From a virus, in the IMG/VR virus record IMGVR_UViG_3300048113_000120, positions 1 through 30,608 of that record: a stretch of 30,608 nt of DNA; one strand, 5' to 3'. The notes below the pieces were generated by a model that was not told the origin of the DNA, ran no database searches, and saw only the letters and a program-made list of their open reading frames with translations. Of the stretch, positions 17,101 to 23,309 are shown piece after piece. Numbering within the stretch: position 1 is the stretch's first letter; each line of letters begins with the position of its first letter. The translations under genes and the position numbers were made by a program.

Positions 17101-17777
17101 TAACAGTCGATAGCGGCAACGATTACTCTGGTATTGCTGTTACTGATGGTTCAACTACGTCAACGCTTGCTCAGGGTTTTAGCACGACCTATCTGTACAA
17201 CCAAGCAAACGGCTCTATGCTTTTCGGTACTAACAACACAGAACGTATGCGGATTACATCATCTGGCAACGTATTGATAGGCACTACTGATGTTTCTTTA
17301 TTCAATAATAACTCATCTGGTGCAAACAGTAATGGCGCGCTAATCACTGCCTCTGGTGAAATGCAAGTTGCTAGATATGGGGGAACGTGTTTATATCTAA
17401 ATCGCATGGCTGATGATGGTTCAGCTTTAAACTTTTATAATAGAGGGGCTTTAGAAGGCTATATAAACACAACCCAGTCTGGCGTATCTCTTGTTAGTGT
17501 TTCAGACCAAAGATTAAAAGAAAATATTACAGACTCTGGTGATGCAGGAAGCACAATAGACTCTATACAGGTAAGGCAGTTTGATTGGATTGCTAATGGA
17601 AAGCATGAAGATTATGGCTTTGTTGCACAAGAGTTAGCTAACGCAGTGCCTGATGTCGTATATACAGGAGAAGACGAAGACGAAACAATGGGTGTTGACT
17701 ACAGCAAGTTAGTGCCTATGTTAATTAAAGAAATACAAACATTACGCAACCGAGTTGCACAACTGGAGAACAACTAA
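14106..17777 (+). CDS. Self-cleaving tail fibre with C-terminal S74 intramolecular chaperone
   Basis: 1,223 residues, the largest gene. The N-terminus is probably the attachment domain. Two tandem 37-residue repeats (TADQTDAEIR...EKTKL) occur near residues 333-405. About nine repeats of the G-x-VGIGTTSP type, often preceded by ERMRI, cover residues 435-1060 and should form a trimeric beta-rich shaft. The C-terminus is a Peptidase_S74 domain: SDQRLKENI places Ser1133 and Lys1138 five residues apart, as in the known Ser-Lys dyad. Cleavage before Asp1134 would release a chaperone of about 90 residues ending in a coiled coil (LIKEIQTLRNRVAQLENN). It is likely the main adsorption fibre. Confidence 0.88.
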   Translation: MILTVTVIDSTGITLSGDQTEISVVNPATSVTYNPVAPFTATDVQNALPQAHKMIGEQSNNYSVTLDYGNEFEISNGSDFARLNALGSFSGFFANLESSDKIAFITDGNLNALLNNSGSTFYDKLEAEGSGSIVDGIIQTNNTSGNTRHHLQMRNSGSSKGFLGTTSSQVFLGRASGSVSFDFTFFGGSFSPSNQYGDTKDGVINLGKTNSRFKDLYLSDNLYADGVSFEDANITFTTDQFTVDNASNNNLISTTSQSVNLKYDGIQRLATTNSGVSITGSLDATTGNISNLNTSGTVSAGNVVVSGSVSVDGTVDGRDLSVDGGKLDNIESNATADQTDAEIRAAVDAATDSNVYTDAEKTKLTSIETGATADQTDAEIRSAVASATDSNVFTDSEKTKLSGAAELDSSPTFTGTVSSTGLAVDTDTLYVDEANDRVGINTSSPDYNLVVADTGTSTVQIKAGNANYSQLNFGDTDDNDIGQIAYIHDSNEMRFTSNNSQAMVIDSSGKVGIGTSSPSHQLLVQRSDDTLGNAVIGFQPQYESGGGSYIRWGGSSVAGGILRFLGVNNNERMRIDSSGRVGIGTTSPSSPLTVATSTSSWTTHLYNNAPSGSKSGLLLDAGSTVSDYAMYVRNAATNADFFTIRGDGNVGIGTTSPAAKLHVQSGSEAIRVNTANENTYMSFGGTRAMFGYARIDATDVTCIQGSTGKGIVFCTDNSAFGSGEKARITASGNVGIGTDSPAQKTHLSGAGTQYLRVENTLNSVVTDFGTTSTGSTIINRSAHPMSFFTNSTERMRIDSVGNVGIGTTSPDQKLEVDGGIKVTNNFTGETSANSGYFDFVPATSTARITTKGTDGSTLGKFEILQQASDGSPNATPFTIDANSNVGIGTTSPDVKLDVTEAYDTVANVLSNGSYAAKFSSSGSGNAGRAQGILLSGQNGNIRGVALLAEAKNTGNAHDFVIATSAATSTPTERMRITSSGNVGIGTTTVGQFASTNVGLTVDSGNDYSGIAVTDGSTTSTLAQGFSTTYLYNQANGSMLFGTNNTERMRITSSGNVLIGTTDVSLFNNNSSGANSNGALITASGEMQVARYGGTCLYLNRMADDGSALNFYNRGALEGYINTTQSGVSLVSVSDQRLKENITDSGDAGSTIDSIQVRQFDWIANGKHEDYGFVAQELANAVPDVVYTGEDEDETMGVDYSKLVPMLIKEIQTLRNRVAQLENN
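15103..15320 (+). repeat. Tandem repeat in fibre gene, period 111 bp
   Basis: Two copies of a 37-codon unit. The GCAGATCA word at 15111 recurs at 15222, exactly 111 bases later. The protein units share TADQTDAEIR, ATDSNV and EKTKL. DNA identity is lower than protein similarity, so the duplication is not very recent. Confidence 0.8.
15411..17294 (+). repeat. Dispersed VGIGT repeats in fibre gene
   Basis: Nine copies of a ten-codon motif start near 15411, 15630, 15840, 16047, 16299, 16506, 16751, 17043 and 17265. In four of them the word ACTACTAGTCCT is identical down to third codon positions, and the ERMRI lead-in at 15818 and 16484 shares 21 consecutive identical bases. The intervening segments are not similar to each other at DNA level. 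Confidence 0.85.
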
Positions 17778-18065
17778 ATGAACTTTACAATCTCAACTTT
17801 AGAAAGCAATACAGACGGTGGCGTAACGGTAGCGCACTGGCGAGTGAGCAAAACATCTGGTGACAACGTAGCTACTTCATACGGTACTGTTGGTTTTACT
17901 CCTGACTCATCTGCTGATGGTTACACAGCCTATGATAGCTTAACGGAAGAATCAGTGATTGCATGGGTACAGGCATCACTAGACACAGAATCATTAGAAG
18001 CCTCTTTAGATGCTGACCTAGCGGAACAAGCTAGTCCAACAACTATTGTGGGAACTCCTTGGTAA
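17778..18065 (+). CDS. Small conserved phage protein ending in PW
   Basis: 95 residues, starting at the base after the fibre stop. The pattern 'GGVTVAHWRVSKTSGD', then YGTVGFTPDSSADGYTAYDSLTEESVIAWVQ and a terminal VGTPW, recurs in small phage proteins of unknown function that I associate with marine phages (possibly the family now called DUF7936). The first half is beta-rich and the second helical and acidic. It sits with the next two genes as a small cassette between fibre and lysis genes. No function can be assigned. Confidence 0.7.
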   Translation: MNFTISTLESNTDGGVTVAHWRVSKTSGDNVATSYGTVGFTPDSSADGYTAYDSLTEESVIAWVQASLDTESLEASLDADLAEQASPTTIVGTPW

Positions 18066-18083
18066 TAAGTTAAAGGTGAAAAA

Positions 18084-18305
18084 ATGAGTTTAACAAAAGA
18101 AACATCCGCAGACAAAATTGAAGTAGTAACTGGACAAGACGAAGAAGGCAATACGGTAACTTCTGTACAAGTGCGAACCACAATTAAGGTTTTAGAGGAT
18201 GGTGAAGTGATCTCTAGCAGTTATAGCCGCCATGTGATTCAGCAGGGTGATGACTACAGTTCTGAACCCGCTAATGTACAAGCAGTTTGTTCTGCTGTAT
18301 TATGA
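18084..18305 (+). CDS. Small beta-rich protein of unknown function
   Basis: 73 residues, with AAAGGTG upstream of the ATG. It is acidic and strand-rich (IEVVTGQDEEGNTVTSVQVRTTIKVLEDGEVIS as separate strands), with one Cys near the C-terminus. No signal peptide or membrane segment. Its position between two conserved small proteins suggests a shared role with the fibre cassette, perhaps as an accessory structural protein. I do not recognise the family. Confidence 0.65.
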   Translation: MSLTKETSADKIEVVTGQDEEGNTVTSVQVRTTIKVLEDGEVISSSYSRHVIQQGDDYSSEPANVQAVCSAVL

Positions 18306-18332
18306 TACTTTGAAACCAACAGGGGAAATATT

Positions 18333-18518
18333 GTGATTACAATAGACGATAAAACTTACACAGAAGACGATCTGAATGAAGCGCAAAAGATTCAGATTAA
18401 CAGAGTAAATGAGTTGCAAAGCGATCTTGCACAACTAGAAATGCGTATGCAGGAACTAAATGTTTTAATTAATGCGTATGGCTCTAGTCTTAAAGAGAGT
18501 CTTGCTAAGGAAGAATAA
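18333..18518 (+). CDS. Small coiled-coil protein (DUF6447-like)
   Basis: 61 residues starting with GTG; AGGGG at 18321-18325 is 7 bases upstream and there is no better ATG. The MITIDDKTYTEDDLNEAQK start followed by a heptad-like helix (QINRVNELQSDLAQLEMRMQ and onward) and a YGSSLKESL end matches a family of small phage proteins with a 'I.IDGK.Yd.dsLs.eak.qi' opening; I believe the family is DUF6447 but cannot verify the number. The stop overlaps the next start (TAATG). Function unknown. Confidence 0.7.
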   Translation: MITIDDKTYTEDDLNEAQKIQINRVNELQSDLAQLEMRMQELNVLINAYGSSLKESLAKEE

Positions 18519-18766
18519 TGGAAGATTGGCATCTAAGCAAAAATGTACCTATTACTTTATTTGTATTGTTAGCGTTTCACGCTATCAATGTAATGGGCGC
18601 ATTTACTGAGGTTGAAGTTGGCGTTAATCAAAACGCTAAGGATATTGCTAAAGTAAGCAACAGCTTTGATAAGTTAGATGCTAGACAGCGCGACTTAGAA
18701 GTGAGAGTGGCGCGCATTGATGAAAACGTGATGCAAATAAAGGCATGGATGGAAGAGAAAAGGTAG
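18518..18766 (+). CDS. Small membrane protein with coiled coil
   Basis: 82 residues. One hydrophobic segment at about residues 10-29 (VPITLFVLLAFHAINVMGAF) is followed by a charged heptad helix (NQNAKDIAKVSNSFDKLDARQ and onward). This one-span plus coiled-coil form occurs in phage lysis regions, for example in inner-membrane spanins and some small accessory holins. No lipoprotein partner is visible next to it, so spanin is not proven. The start forms TAATG with the preceding stop, and the next gene overlaps its end. Confidence 0.65.
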   Translation: MEDWHLSKNVPITLFVLLAFHAINVMGAFTEVEVGVNQNAKDIAKVSNSFDKLDARQRDLEVRVARIDENVMQIKAWMEEKR

Positions 18767-19383
18767 TGAGGTTTTTAGCTATCCTATGGCTATTCACATC
18801 AATAGCTATGGCGAACGATCAACAGGGTAGCCTTAACACCTATCATGGTGAGAACTCAACCACCAATAGCAATAACGAAACCACAGATACATCAACTAGC
18901 AACACCTACAATGGCGCAGGTTCATCAAGCGAAATCCCAGTAGGTTCTGCCATTAGCCCAACCTTTATGTCTAACGGCTCAGACACTTGCTTGAAAGGCA
19001 CAGCAGGTTCAGTGCAGACTGTAGCTATTGGTTTTAGCTCAGGCGGTTACACCTTAGACGTAGACTGTACAAGGCTTAAATATTCAAGGATGTTATCTGC
19101 GCTTGGGCTAAAGGTGGCGGCAGTGTCTATGCTTTGCCAGAGTGAAGAGGTTTATAAATCAATGTTGTTAGCGGGTTCACCATGCCCGTTTATATCTAAT
19201 GGGAGATTAGTAGCGGGGAAGAGAGGGCTTATGCTGATAAAGCAGAATCCAGAACTATACATTCCTGATTACAAGGAAAGCCGTAAGTATTACAACGGCA
19301 TCTTACAGATAGGCAAGGTGAGCGAAGATGTGGAAGAAGATAGCATTTCTATTAGCAATAAGTTCCGTAGCACAAAGCAATGA
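18766..19383 (+). CDS. Exported cysteine-containing protein, unknown function
   Basis: About 205 residues if started at GTG 18766, which overlaps the previous stop (TAGTG) and gives a clean signal peptide, RFLAILWLFTSIAMA, cut before NDQQ. An ATG at 18745 in the same frame would add charged residues and spoil it. After the signal comes a Ser/Thr/Asn-rich stretch (about 20-55), then a domain with four Cys: TCLKG, DCTRLKYSR, LCQSEEV and SPCPF. I recall similar 'C..sGG....C..R.a..l...G...AA..mLC.....V..am..aGtPCp' domains in phage lysis regions, with no known role. Probably periplasmic or virion-associated. Confidence 0.68.
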   Translation: MRFLAILWLFTSIAMANDQQGSLNTYHGENSTTNSNNETTDTSTSNTYNGAGSSSEIPVGSAISPTFMSNGSDTCLKGTAGSVQTVAIGFSSGGYTLDVDCTRLKYSRMLSALGLKVAAVSMLCQSEEVYKSMLLAGSPCPFISNGRLVAGKRGLMLIKQNPELYIPDYKESRKYYNGILQIGKVSEDVEEDSISISNKFRSTKQ

Positions 19384-20158
19384 GTTAGATAACCTGATTA
19401 ACAGCAGTAGTGCTATTGTTGATCAGATAGATACTGGCGTTAAGCTAGTTGGCGCGGCTACTGATTATGCGCACACTGGTGGCGGTTTATCTAATGGTAC
19501 GCTGTCGAATACGGCACACATTACATCAGCGCAGGTTGATGCCTATAATTCTGCCTTATCTAATATGTCTACCTACTCACCTTATGGCGCACCCGTTAAA
19601 GAAGTGCTTGAGAATATGGCAATGGATTCACTGGCGGAAATGGAGACACACATTCAGACATTCACCGAAGTGGTGGTGGATATGATCTCAGTACAGCAGG
19701 TAGCAGAGAAAGCAGAGACAGCAAGCACCCCCAAGCAAGAGGAAGAGGTGCAGACTTTTGTTGTAGAAAATCAGGATATGCTAACCATTAACCAAGAAGA
19801 TGTAGACACATACAACACCAGTGTCGACCAGATCGAAACATCAGCCAACGAAGCCAGTGCCTACCTAGCCGTAGCGAACAGCGAGGCAGTAGAGTACCTA
19901 CAGCAATCTATAGAAGATAAGAACACTACATCTGCTGACGTTAATATCTTTTATGATGCAGGAGCGCAGTGGGTAGCTATGGGTTACAACACAACCAGAA
20001 ACATGACTGCTGTATACTTGAATGGTAATGATGCCTTTGGTTTAGACCTGTACTACAGTGAAGCAGATATTCTTGCACTAGGTACAGAGTCAGAGTTCTA
20101 TAAAACATCACCTGTCGGAATGGGCTATGATTGTTTCTTTGAGATGGAGTGCGAATGA
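19328..20158 (+). CDS. Exported acidic protein, unknown function
   Basis: 276 residues. A signal peptide (MWKKIAFLLAISSVAQS, cleaved before NELD) is followed by a helical, acidic body rich in Gln/Glu/Thr and a C-terminal domain with VNIFYDAGAQWVAMGYN and a final pair of Cys (YDCFFEMECE). The gene starts 56 bases inside the preceding exported-protein gene in another frame, an unusually long overlap that suggests the two proteins are made together and may form a complex outside the cytoplasm. Its stop overlaps the next start (ATGA). I do not recognise the family. Confidence 0.7.
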   Translation: MWKKIAFLLAISSVAQSNELDNLINSSSAIVDQIDTGVKLVGAATDYAHTGGGLSNGTLSNTAHITSAQVDAYNSALSNMSTYSPYGAPVKEVLENMAMDSLAEMETHIQTFTEVVVDMISVQQVAEKAETASTPKQEEEVQTFVVENQDMLTINQEDVDTYNTSVDQIETSANEASAYLAVANSEAVEYLQQSIEDKNTTSADVNIFYDAGAQWVAMGYNTTRNMTAVYLNGNDAFGLDLYYSEADILALGTESEFYKTSPVGMGYDCFFEMECE

Positions 20159-20628
20159 GTTTAGCAGATACAGAATTATCAATCGGTGGCGTTAAGCTAA
20201 AAGGCATATATATTGCTGTAGTCTTTTCGTTAGCTACAACGATCGGCTCTTTTATCTGGGCGGCTAGTAGCCTGTATGGAAGACTAGAAGCAGTAGAGGC
20301 GGTTCAAGTTCCTGACGTAACCCCTTTGCACGAATCTATCCAACTGATAGAACAACAGCTTAAAGACAACGATATAAGCCAATTAAGCGCAAAATTAGCC
20401 ACTCTAGGCACAAACCTGATAACTATATCCTCTCAACAAGAAAGGCTCTTAGAAATCACTACAAGCGTATCTAAGCTAGAGAAAGATATTGAGACAATGA
20501 GAGCCATTGTTGCAAAGGCTGAGTTGGTCGTAGAGGATGTGAATCAGATAAAAGCTAATTGGGATACTGCCAAAACGGAGTATGACGATATATGGCGCGC
20601 ACTCGATGCGCTTGCCATGCCCTTATAA
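20155..20628 (+). CDS. Membrane-anchored coiled-coil protein
   Basis: 157 residues from ATG 20155 (ATGA overlap; a GTG two codons earlier is possible). A single membrane span lies at about residues 17-37 (GIYIAVVFSLATTIGSFIWAA as one segment). The rest is a long coiled coil (LESIQLIEQQLKDN-like heptads, SSQQERLLEIT, VSKLEKDIETM). It lies just before the holin gene. An inner-membrane spanin-like or virion-associated role is possible, but no partner is identified. Topology is probably N-in with the coiled coil in the periplasm. Confidence 0.65.
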   Translation: MSLADTELSIGGVKLKGIYIAVVFSLATTIGSFIWAASSLYGRLEAVEAVQVPDVTPLHESIQLIEQQLKDNDISQLSAKLATLGTNLITISSQQERLLEITTSVSKLEKDIETMRAIVAKAELVVEDVNQIKANWDTAKTEYDDIWRALDALAMPL

Positions 20629-20643
20629 CAGGAGAAGATAACC

Positions 20644-21015
20644 ATGTGGATGAATTTAATTGCACCAGTAGCCAAGTTAGCAGGTGGTTACATGAAAAAC
20701 AAAGCAGAAGAGAAGCAAGCTAAACACAAAGCCAAGATGCACATGATTAAGAATGATGCAGACTGGGAATCTAAAGCTGTTGATGCCTCTGCACACAGTT
20801 GGAAAGACGAGTTCTGGACAGTGGTTCTGTCAGTGCCTATTTTTATGATTGGCTATGCTATTATCATCAACGATGTGACAGTTATCGACAGGGTGGAGCA
20901 GGGATTTGTGGCTCTTAGCAATCTGCCTGAGTGGTATCAGTACCTTTTGTTTATTGCTATTAGCTCTAGCTTTGGCATCAAGGGTGTTAGCAAGCTAATG
21001 AATATGAGGAAATAA
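20644..21015 (+). CDS. Holin (GTA_holin_3TM-like)
   Basis: 123 residues, AGGAGAAG upstream. A charged helical N-terminus (KNKAEEKQAKHKAKMHMIKN) is followed by SWKDEFWTVVLSVPIFMIGYAIII, a loop with LSNLPEWYQY, and a second hydrophobic helix LLFIAISSSFGIKG. The W-K-D-E/W-T-x-x-L-S-x-P and later 'WY.yl...i..SFGik' patterns are typical of the three-span phage holins associated with gene-transfer-agent release. It would make pores that let the endolysin reach the cell wall. The endolysin gene is two genes downstream, and it has no signal peptide of its own, so it needs such a pore. Confidence 0.75.
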   Translation: MWMNLIAPVAKLAGGYMKNKAEEKQAKHKAKMHMIKNDADWESKAVDASAHSWKDEFWTVVLSVPIFMIGYAIIINDVTVIDRVEQGFVALSNLPEWYQYLLFIAISSSFGIKGVSKLMNMRK

Positions 21016-21016
21016 A

Positions 21017-21730
21017 ATGTACCAGTATCATAAAGACAGACCAACACCGCATCTGTTTCACGATATTGTCAAAGGCAATATGTGGGACACAAGACCCCTA
21101 AATATCTTTGGTTTTAATCGGACTATTGGTACAGCATTTGAGACTATTTGGGATGATGGCGGGAACTATACATTCCCTACATCAGCCTTACAGATGACAG
21201 CAGTATCATCATCAGCAAGCGACACTATGGATGTGCTAATTAGTGGACTTGATGCTAACCATGCAGAGATTAGCGAGACTGTTACCCTAACAGGCACAGT
21301 GGCAGTAACCACTACCGCATCATTTCTACGCATAAATTCAGCAGTTATTCTGGCAGGCTCTAACGTAGGTGACATAACTATTGCGAATGGCGGCACAAAC
21401 TATGGCTTTATTCAAGCTACACTAGGAACAACCCAATCCAGTGTTTACACTGTTCCCGCAGGTCATAGTTTATATTTACTTAGAATTGATGTATGCTCAG
21501 GCACTAACAATGGTAACAAGTTTTTAACATTTAGGAATGTTGTAACTACTAGTGCAGGTCGGACTTTACGAGTGGCAGAAGCAACATTTTCAACAAGCCA
21601 AGTTAGCTTTGACCGCCAAGTACCATTTAAGATTGGCGAGAAATCAGACTTTCACTTTGAAGCAAAAAGCAGTTCTAGTGAAAACGAGGTCAGCATTTTC
21701 TTAGAAGCTATACTGGTCAAAGACGATTAG
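21017..21730 (+). CDS. Virion structural protein of marine-phage type
   Basis: 237 residues, all-beta, beginning one base after the holin stop. Segments such as FETIWDDGGNYTFPTSALQM, VSSSASDTMDVLISGLDANHAEISETVTLTG and a VYTVPAGHSLYLLRIDV strand recur in structural proteins of cyanophages and other marine phages, where they are found in particles. The C-terminal half has PFKIGEKSDFHFEAKSSSS and ends in a strand (FLEAILVKDD). It could be a capsid decoration or fibre protein. A virion protein placed between holin and endolysin is unusual. There is no signal peptide or membrane span. Confidence 0.65.
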   Translation: MYQYHKDRPTPHLFHDIVKGNMWDTRPLNIFGFNRTIGTAFETIWDDGGNYTFPTSALQMTAVSSSASDTMDVLISGLDANHAEISETVTLTGTVAVTTTASFLRINSAVILAGSNVGDITIANGGTNYGFIQATLGTTQSSVYTVPAGHSLYLLRIDVCSGTNNGNKFLTFRNVVTTSAGRTLRVAEATFSTSQVSFDRQVPFKIGEKSDFHFEAKSSSSENEVSIFLEAILVKDD

Positions 21731-21738
21731 AGGTCAAT

Positions 21739-22167
21739 ATGACAGAAGCAAAAAAGGCTAAGGCAAAAAAGCCAGAAAACGTAGAGAACAAGTATTTCTC
21801 ACACAAAGAATTGAAGTGCAAGCACACAGGTGAGAACAAGTTTGACCCTGACTTTTTAGACTTGCTAACCAAGATTAGAATTGAGTGTGATTTTCCATTC
21901 GCTATTTCTAGTGCTTACCGATCACCACAGCACCCGATTGAGATGCGTAAATCACGCGCAGGAGCGCACACATCAGGCAAGGCTGTTGACATATTATGTC
22001 GCGGAGAAAATGCCGTAAAGCTCGTTTCTGTTGCTATAGCGTTTGGCATTACCCGCATTGGCATACAGCAGAAAGGTTCAGGTCGATTCATTCACATTGA
22101 TGCCTGTACCCAAGATGACTTTCCTGAGATCGAGAACTACCCAGAAGAAACTATCTGGTCGTACTAA
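21739..22167 (+). CDS. Endolysin, M15-family zinc peptidase
   Basis: 142 residues. The fold signature is clear: SSAYRSPQHP at about 58-66, then the zinc site H77-TSGKAV-D84 in GAHTSGKAVDI and the third ligand His119 in RFIHID. M15 peptidases of phages cut peptide cross-bridges or D-Ala-containing stems of peptidoglycan. The first 18 residues are Lys/Ala-rich and not a signal peptide, so release depends on the holin. The start has GAGGT upstream. A strong terminator 20 bases after the stop ends the late transcription unit. Confidence 0.88.
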   Translation: MTEAKKAKAKKPENVENKYFSHKELKCKHTGENKFDPDFLDLLTKIRIECDFPFAISSAYRSPQHPIEMRKSRAGAHTSGKAVDILCRGENAVKLVSVAIAFGITRIGIQQKGSGRFIHIDACTQDDFPEIENYPEETIWSY

Positions 22168-22187
22168 TTTCATAGTAACTCCCATTT

Positions 22188-22213
22188 GCCTCACTTATGT
22201 GGGGCTTTTTTTT
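22188..22213 (+). terminator. Strong intrinsic terminator closing the late genes
   Basis: GCCTCAC pairs with GTGGGGC (one T-G wobble) around a TTAT loop at 22188-22205, followed directly by eight T. This is a textbook rho-independent terminator, 20 bases after the endolysin stop and just before the early-gene promoter region. Confidence 0.9.
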
Positions 22214-22229
22214 GCCTAAAGTTAATTCA

Positions 22230-22295
22230 ACTGTTTACATTTGTTAAGTAATCGTTTAACCTTTGCTTGTCACTTAATCAAATGAGGTATAAAAA
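22230..22295 (+). promoter_or_regulatory. Probable early promoter/operator region
   Basis: This AT-rich gap between the terminator and the first early gene has TTTACA at 22234-22239 with TAACCT 17 bases later, a weak sigma-70-like pair. GTTAA (22243-22247) and TTAAC (22256-22260) form an inverted repeat that could bind a repressor. TGTTTACA occurs again upstream of the gene at 24315. AATGAGG at 22281-22287 is the ribosome site of the next gene. Promoter location is an inference. Confidence 0.4.
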
Positions 22296-22496
22296 ATGAC
22301 AGATATAAATAAACTTTCTGACTACGAGCGCGGTGAATGGGACTGCGTTCATGGTCACACAGCAAGAGATTGCGACTCAGATGAATACTACAGAGGCTAT
22401 GGCGAGACTTATGCCAAAGAAGCAAATGCAACTTGGTACTCTGAGCAAATCTTTGAACCATTTATAACTAAAACTTTAGGAGCGAAATATGAGTAA
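22296..22496 (+). CDS. Small acidic protein of unknown function
   Basis: 66 residues, first gene after the late terminator. Sequence features are a short helix start, then RGEWDCVHGHTARDCDSDEYYRGYGETYAKE with two Cys and two His. Its 'G..D...G......D..Y..GY...Y' rhythm resembles short phage proteins of unknown function. The stop overlaps the start of the annealing-protein gene by 8 bases, so it is co-translated with recombination genes. No membrane segment. Confidence 0.65.
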   Translation: MTDINKLSDYERGEWDCVHGHTARDCDSDEYYRGYGETYAKEANATWYSEQIFEPFITKTLGAKYE

Positions 22497-23097
22497 CGTA
22501 TGGAAAACGCTATCTGCTATTGATGTGTCGAACCACATAGACACTAAAGGCGGCTTGCATTATCTATCTTGGGGGTGGGCTTGGTCTACCCTCTGCGAAC
22601 ACTATCCTGATTCTAGCTACAGCTACACCGAGCCTAGATGGTGCGAGAACACTAACACTGTAGAGGTCGAAGTAACTGTAACAGTTGAGGGTAAGGCAGT
22701 CACAATGTGGCTACCTGTTATGGACTTTAGAAACAAGGCTGTTGAGAACCCAACAAGCAGAGACATATCTGATGCGCGTATTCGCTGTTTAGTTAAGGCG
22801 ATTGCAATGCATGGTCTAGGTATGTGCTTGTACATGGGTGAAGTTAAGCCGCAGAAAGTAACTGATGCGACAAAGGAAAAGGAAGCCTATCAGGATATGA
22901 TCGTTGACCTACTGCCTAGCGTTAAAGCTATCAAAGACGGCATTGCGGCTAATGATTACTCAACAGCAAACGAGGCATGGAAAGAGCTTACAGACGTTGA
23001 GAAACAACTTTTATGGCGCGCACCGAGTCGCGGTGGAGTGTTCAGCACACAAGAACGCGCTATTATGAAAACCACTGAATTTAGAGAAGCCAACTAG
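22489..23097 (+). CDS. Single-strand annealing protein (DUF1071 / Sak-like)
   Basis: 202 residues. The diagnostic block is LHYLSWGWAWSTLCEHYPDSSY near 24-45, MWLPVMDFRNKAV near 73-85, and ISDARIRCLVKAIAMHGLG near 93-111, which is the DUF1071 pattern of phage single-strand annealing proteins in the Rad52-like group. These proteins pair complementary single strands during phage recombination and concatemer formation. The C-terminal half is helical and probably recruits partners. An SSB gene lies two genes downstream, a common pairing. Start ATG 22489 is preceded by AGGAGCG. Confidence 0.85.
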   Translation: MSNVWKTLSAIDVSNHIDTKGGLHYLSWGWAWSTLCEHYPDSSYSYTEPRWCENTNTVEVEVTVTVEGKAVTMWLPVMDFRNKAVENPTSRDISDARIRCLVKAIAMHGLGMCLYMGEVKPQKVTDATKEKEAYQDMIVDLLPSVKAIKDGIAANDYSTANEAWKELTDVEKQLLWRAPSRGGVFSTQERAIMKTTEFREAN

Positions 23098-23111
23098 GAG
23101 AAGATGATGAA
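23095..23111 (+). repeat. 17-bp direct repeat, copy 1
   Basis: TAGGAGAAGATGATGAA is identical at 23293-23309. Each copy contains the stop of one gene, the ribosome site (AGGAG) and the double ATG of the next. The two copies flank the small exported-protein gene exactly. Confidence 0.9.
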
Positions 23112-23295
23112 GAAGTTAATTATAGTTTTAAGTTTATTATCAATGAGTACAGCAGTTTATAGTTCATGCTTTTGGACTAAGGTTGCAGAGATACATGGAC
23201 AGCGCGGAGTTATTTGCACATGGAAATGTGGCTTTGGAACACAGGCAGTACACACAACAACTAGCGGCATTTCATATTGCCCACGACCACGATAG
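23104..23295 (+). CDS. Small exported cysteine-rich protein
   Basis: 63 residues with two consecutive ATG codons; the second (23107) is better spaced from AGGAG. A signal peptide (KKLIIVLSLLSMSTAVYSS) is followed by a mature part of about 40 residues with four Cys (C-FWTK, VICTWKCGF, YCPRPR), which could form two disulfides in the periplasm. The first Cys sits where a lipoprotein Cys could be, but YSSC is a poor lipobox. An exported protein inside a recombination operon is out of place; superinfection exclusion or envelope modification is conceivable. No family recognised. Confidence 0.7.
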   Translation: MMKKLIIVLSLLSMSTAVYSSCFWTKVAEIHGQRGVICTWKCGFGTQAVHTTTSGISYCPRPR

Positions 23296-23309
23296 GAGAA
23301 GATGATGAA
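23293..23309 (+). repeat. 17-bp direct repeat, copy 2
   Basis: Identical to 23095-23111. It supplies the stop of the exported-protein gene and the ribosome site and start of the SSB gene. Confidence 0.9.

Noticed and set aside
14106-17777. Diversity-generating retroelement acting on the fibre gene.
   Set aside because: No reverse transcriptase is encoded and there is no template/variable repeat pair; the repeats are structural shaft motifs.
18518-19383. Overlapping spanin pair (membrane coiled-coil gene plus exported gene).
   Set aside because: The second protein has a signal peptidase I type signal and no lipobox Cys, and is too large and Cys-rich for an outer-membrane spanin.
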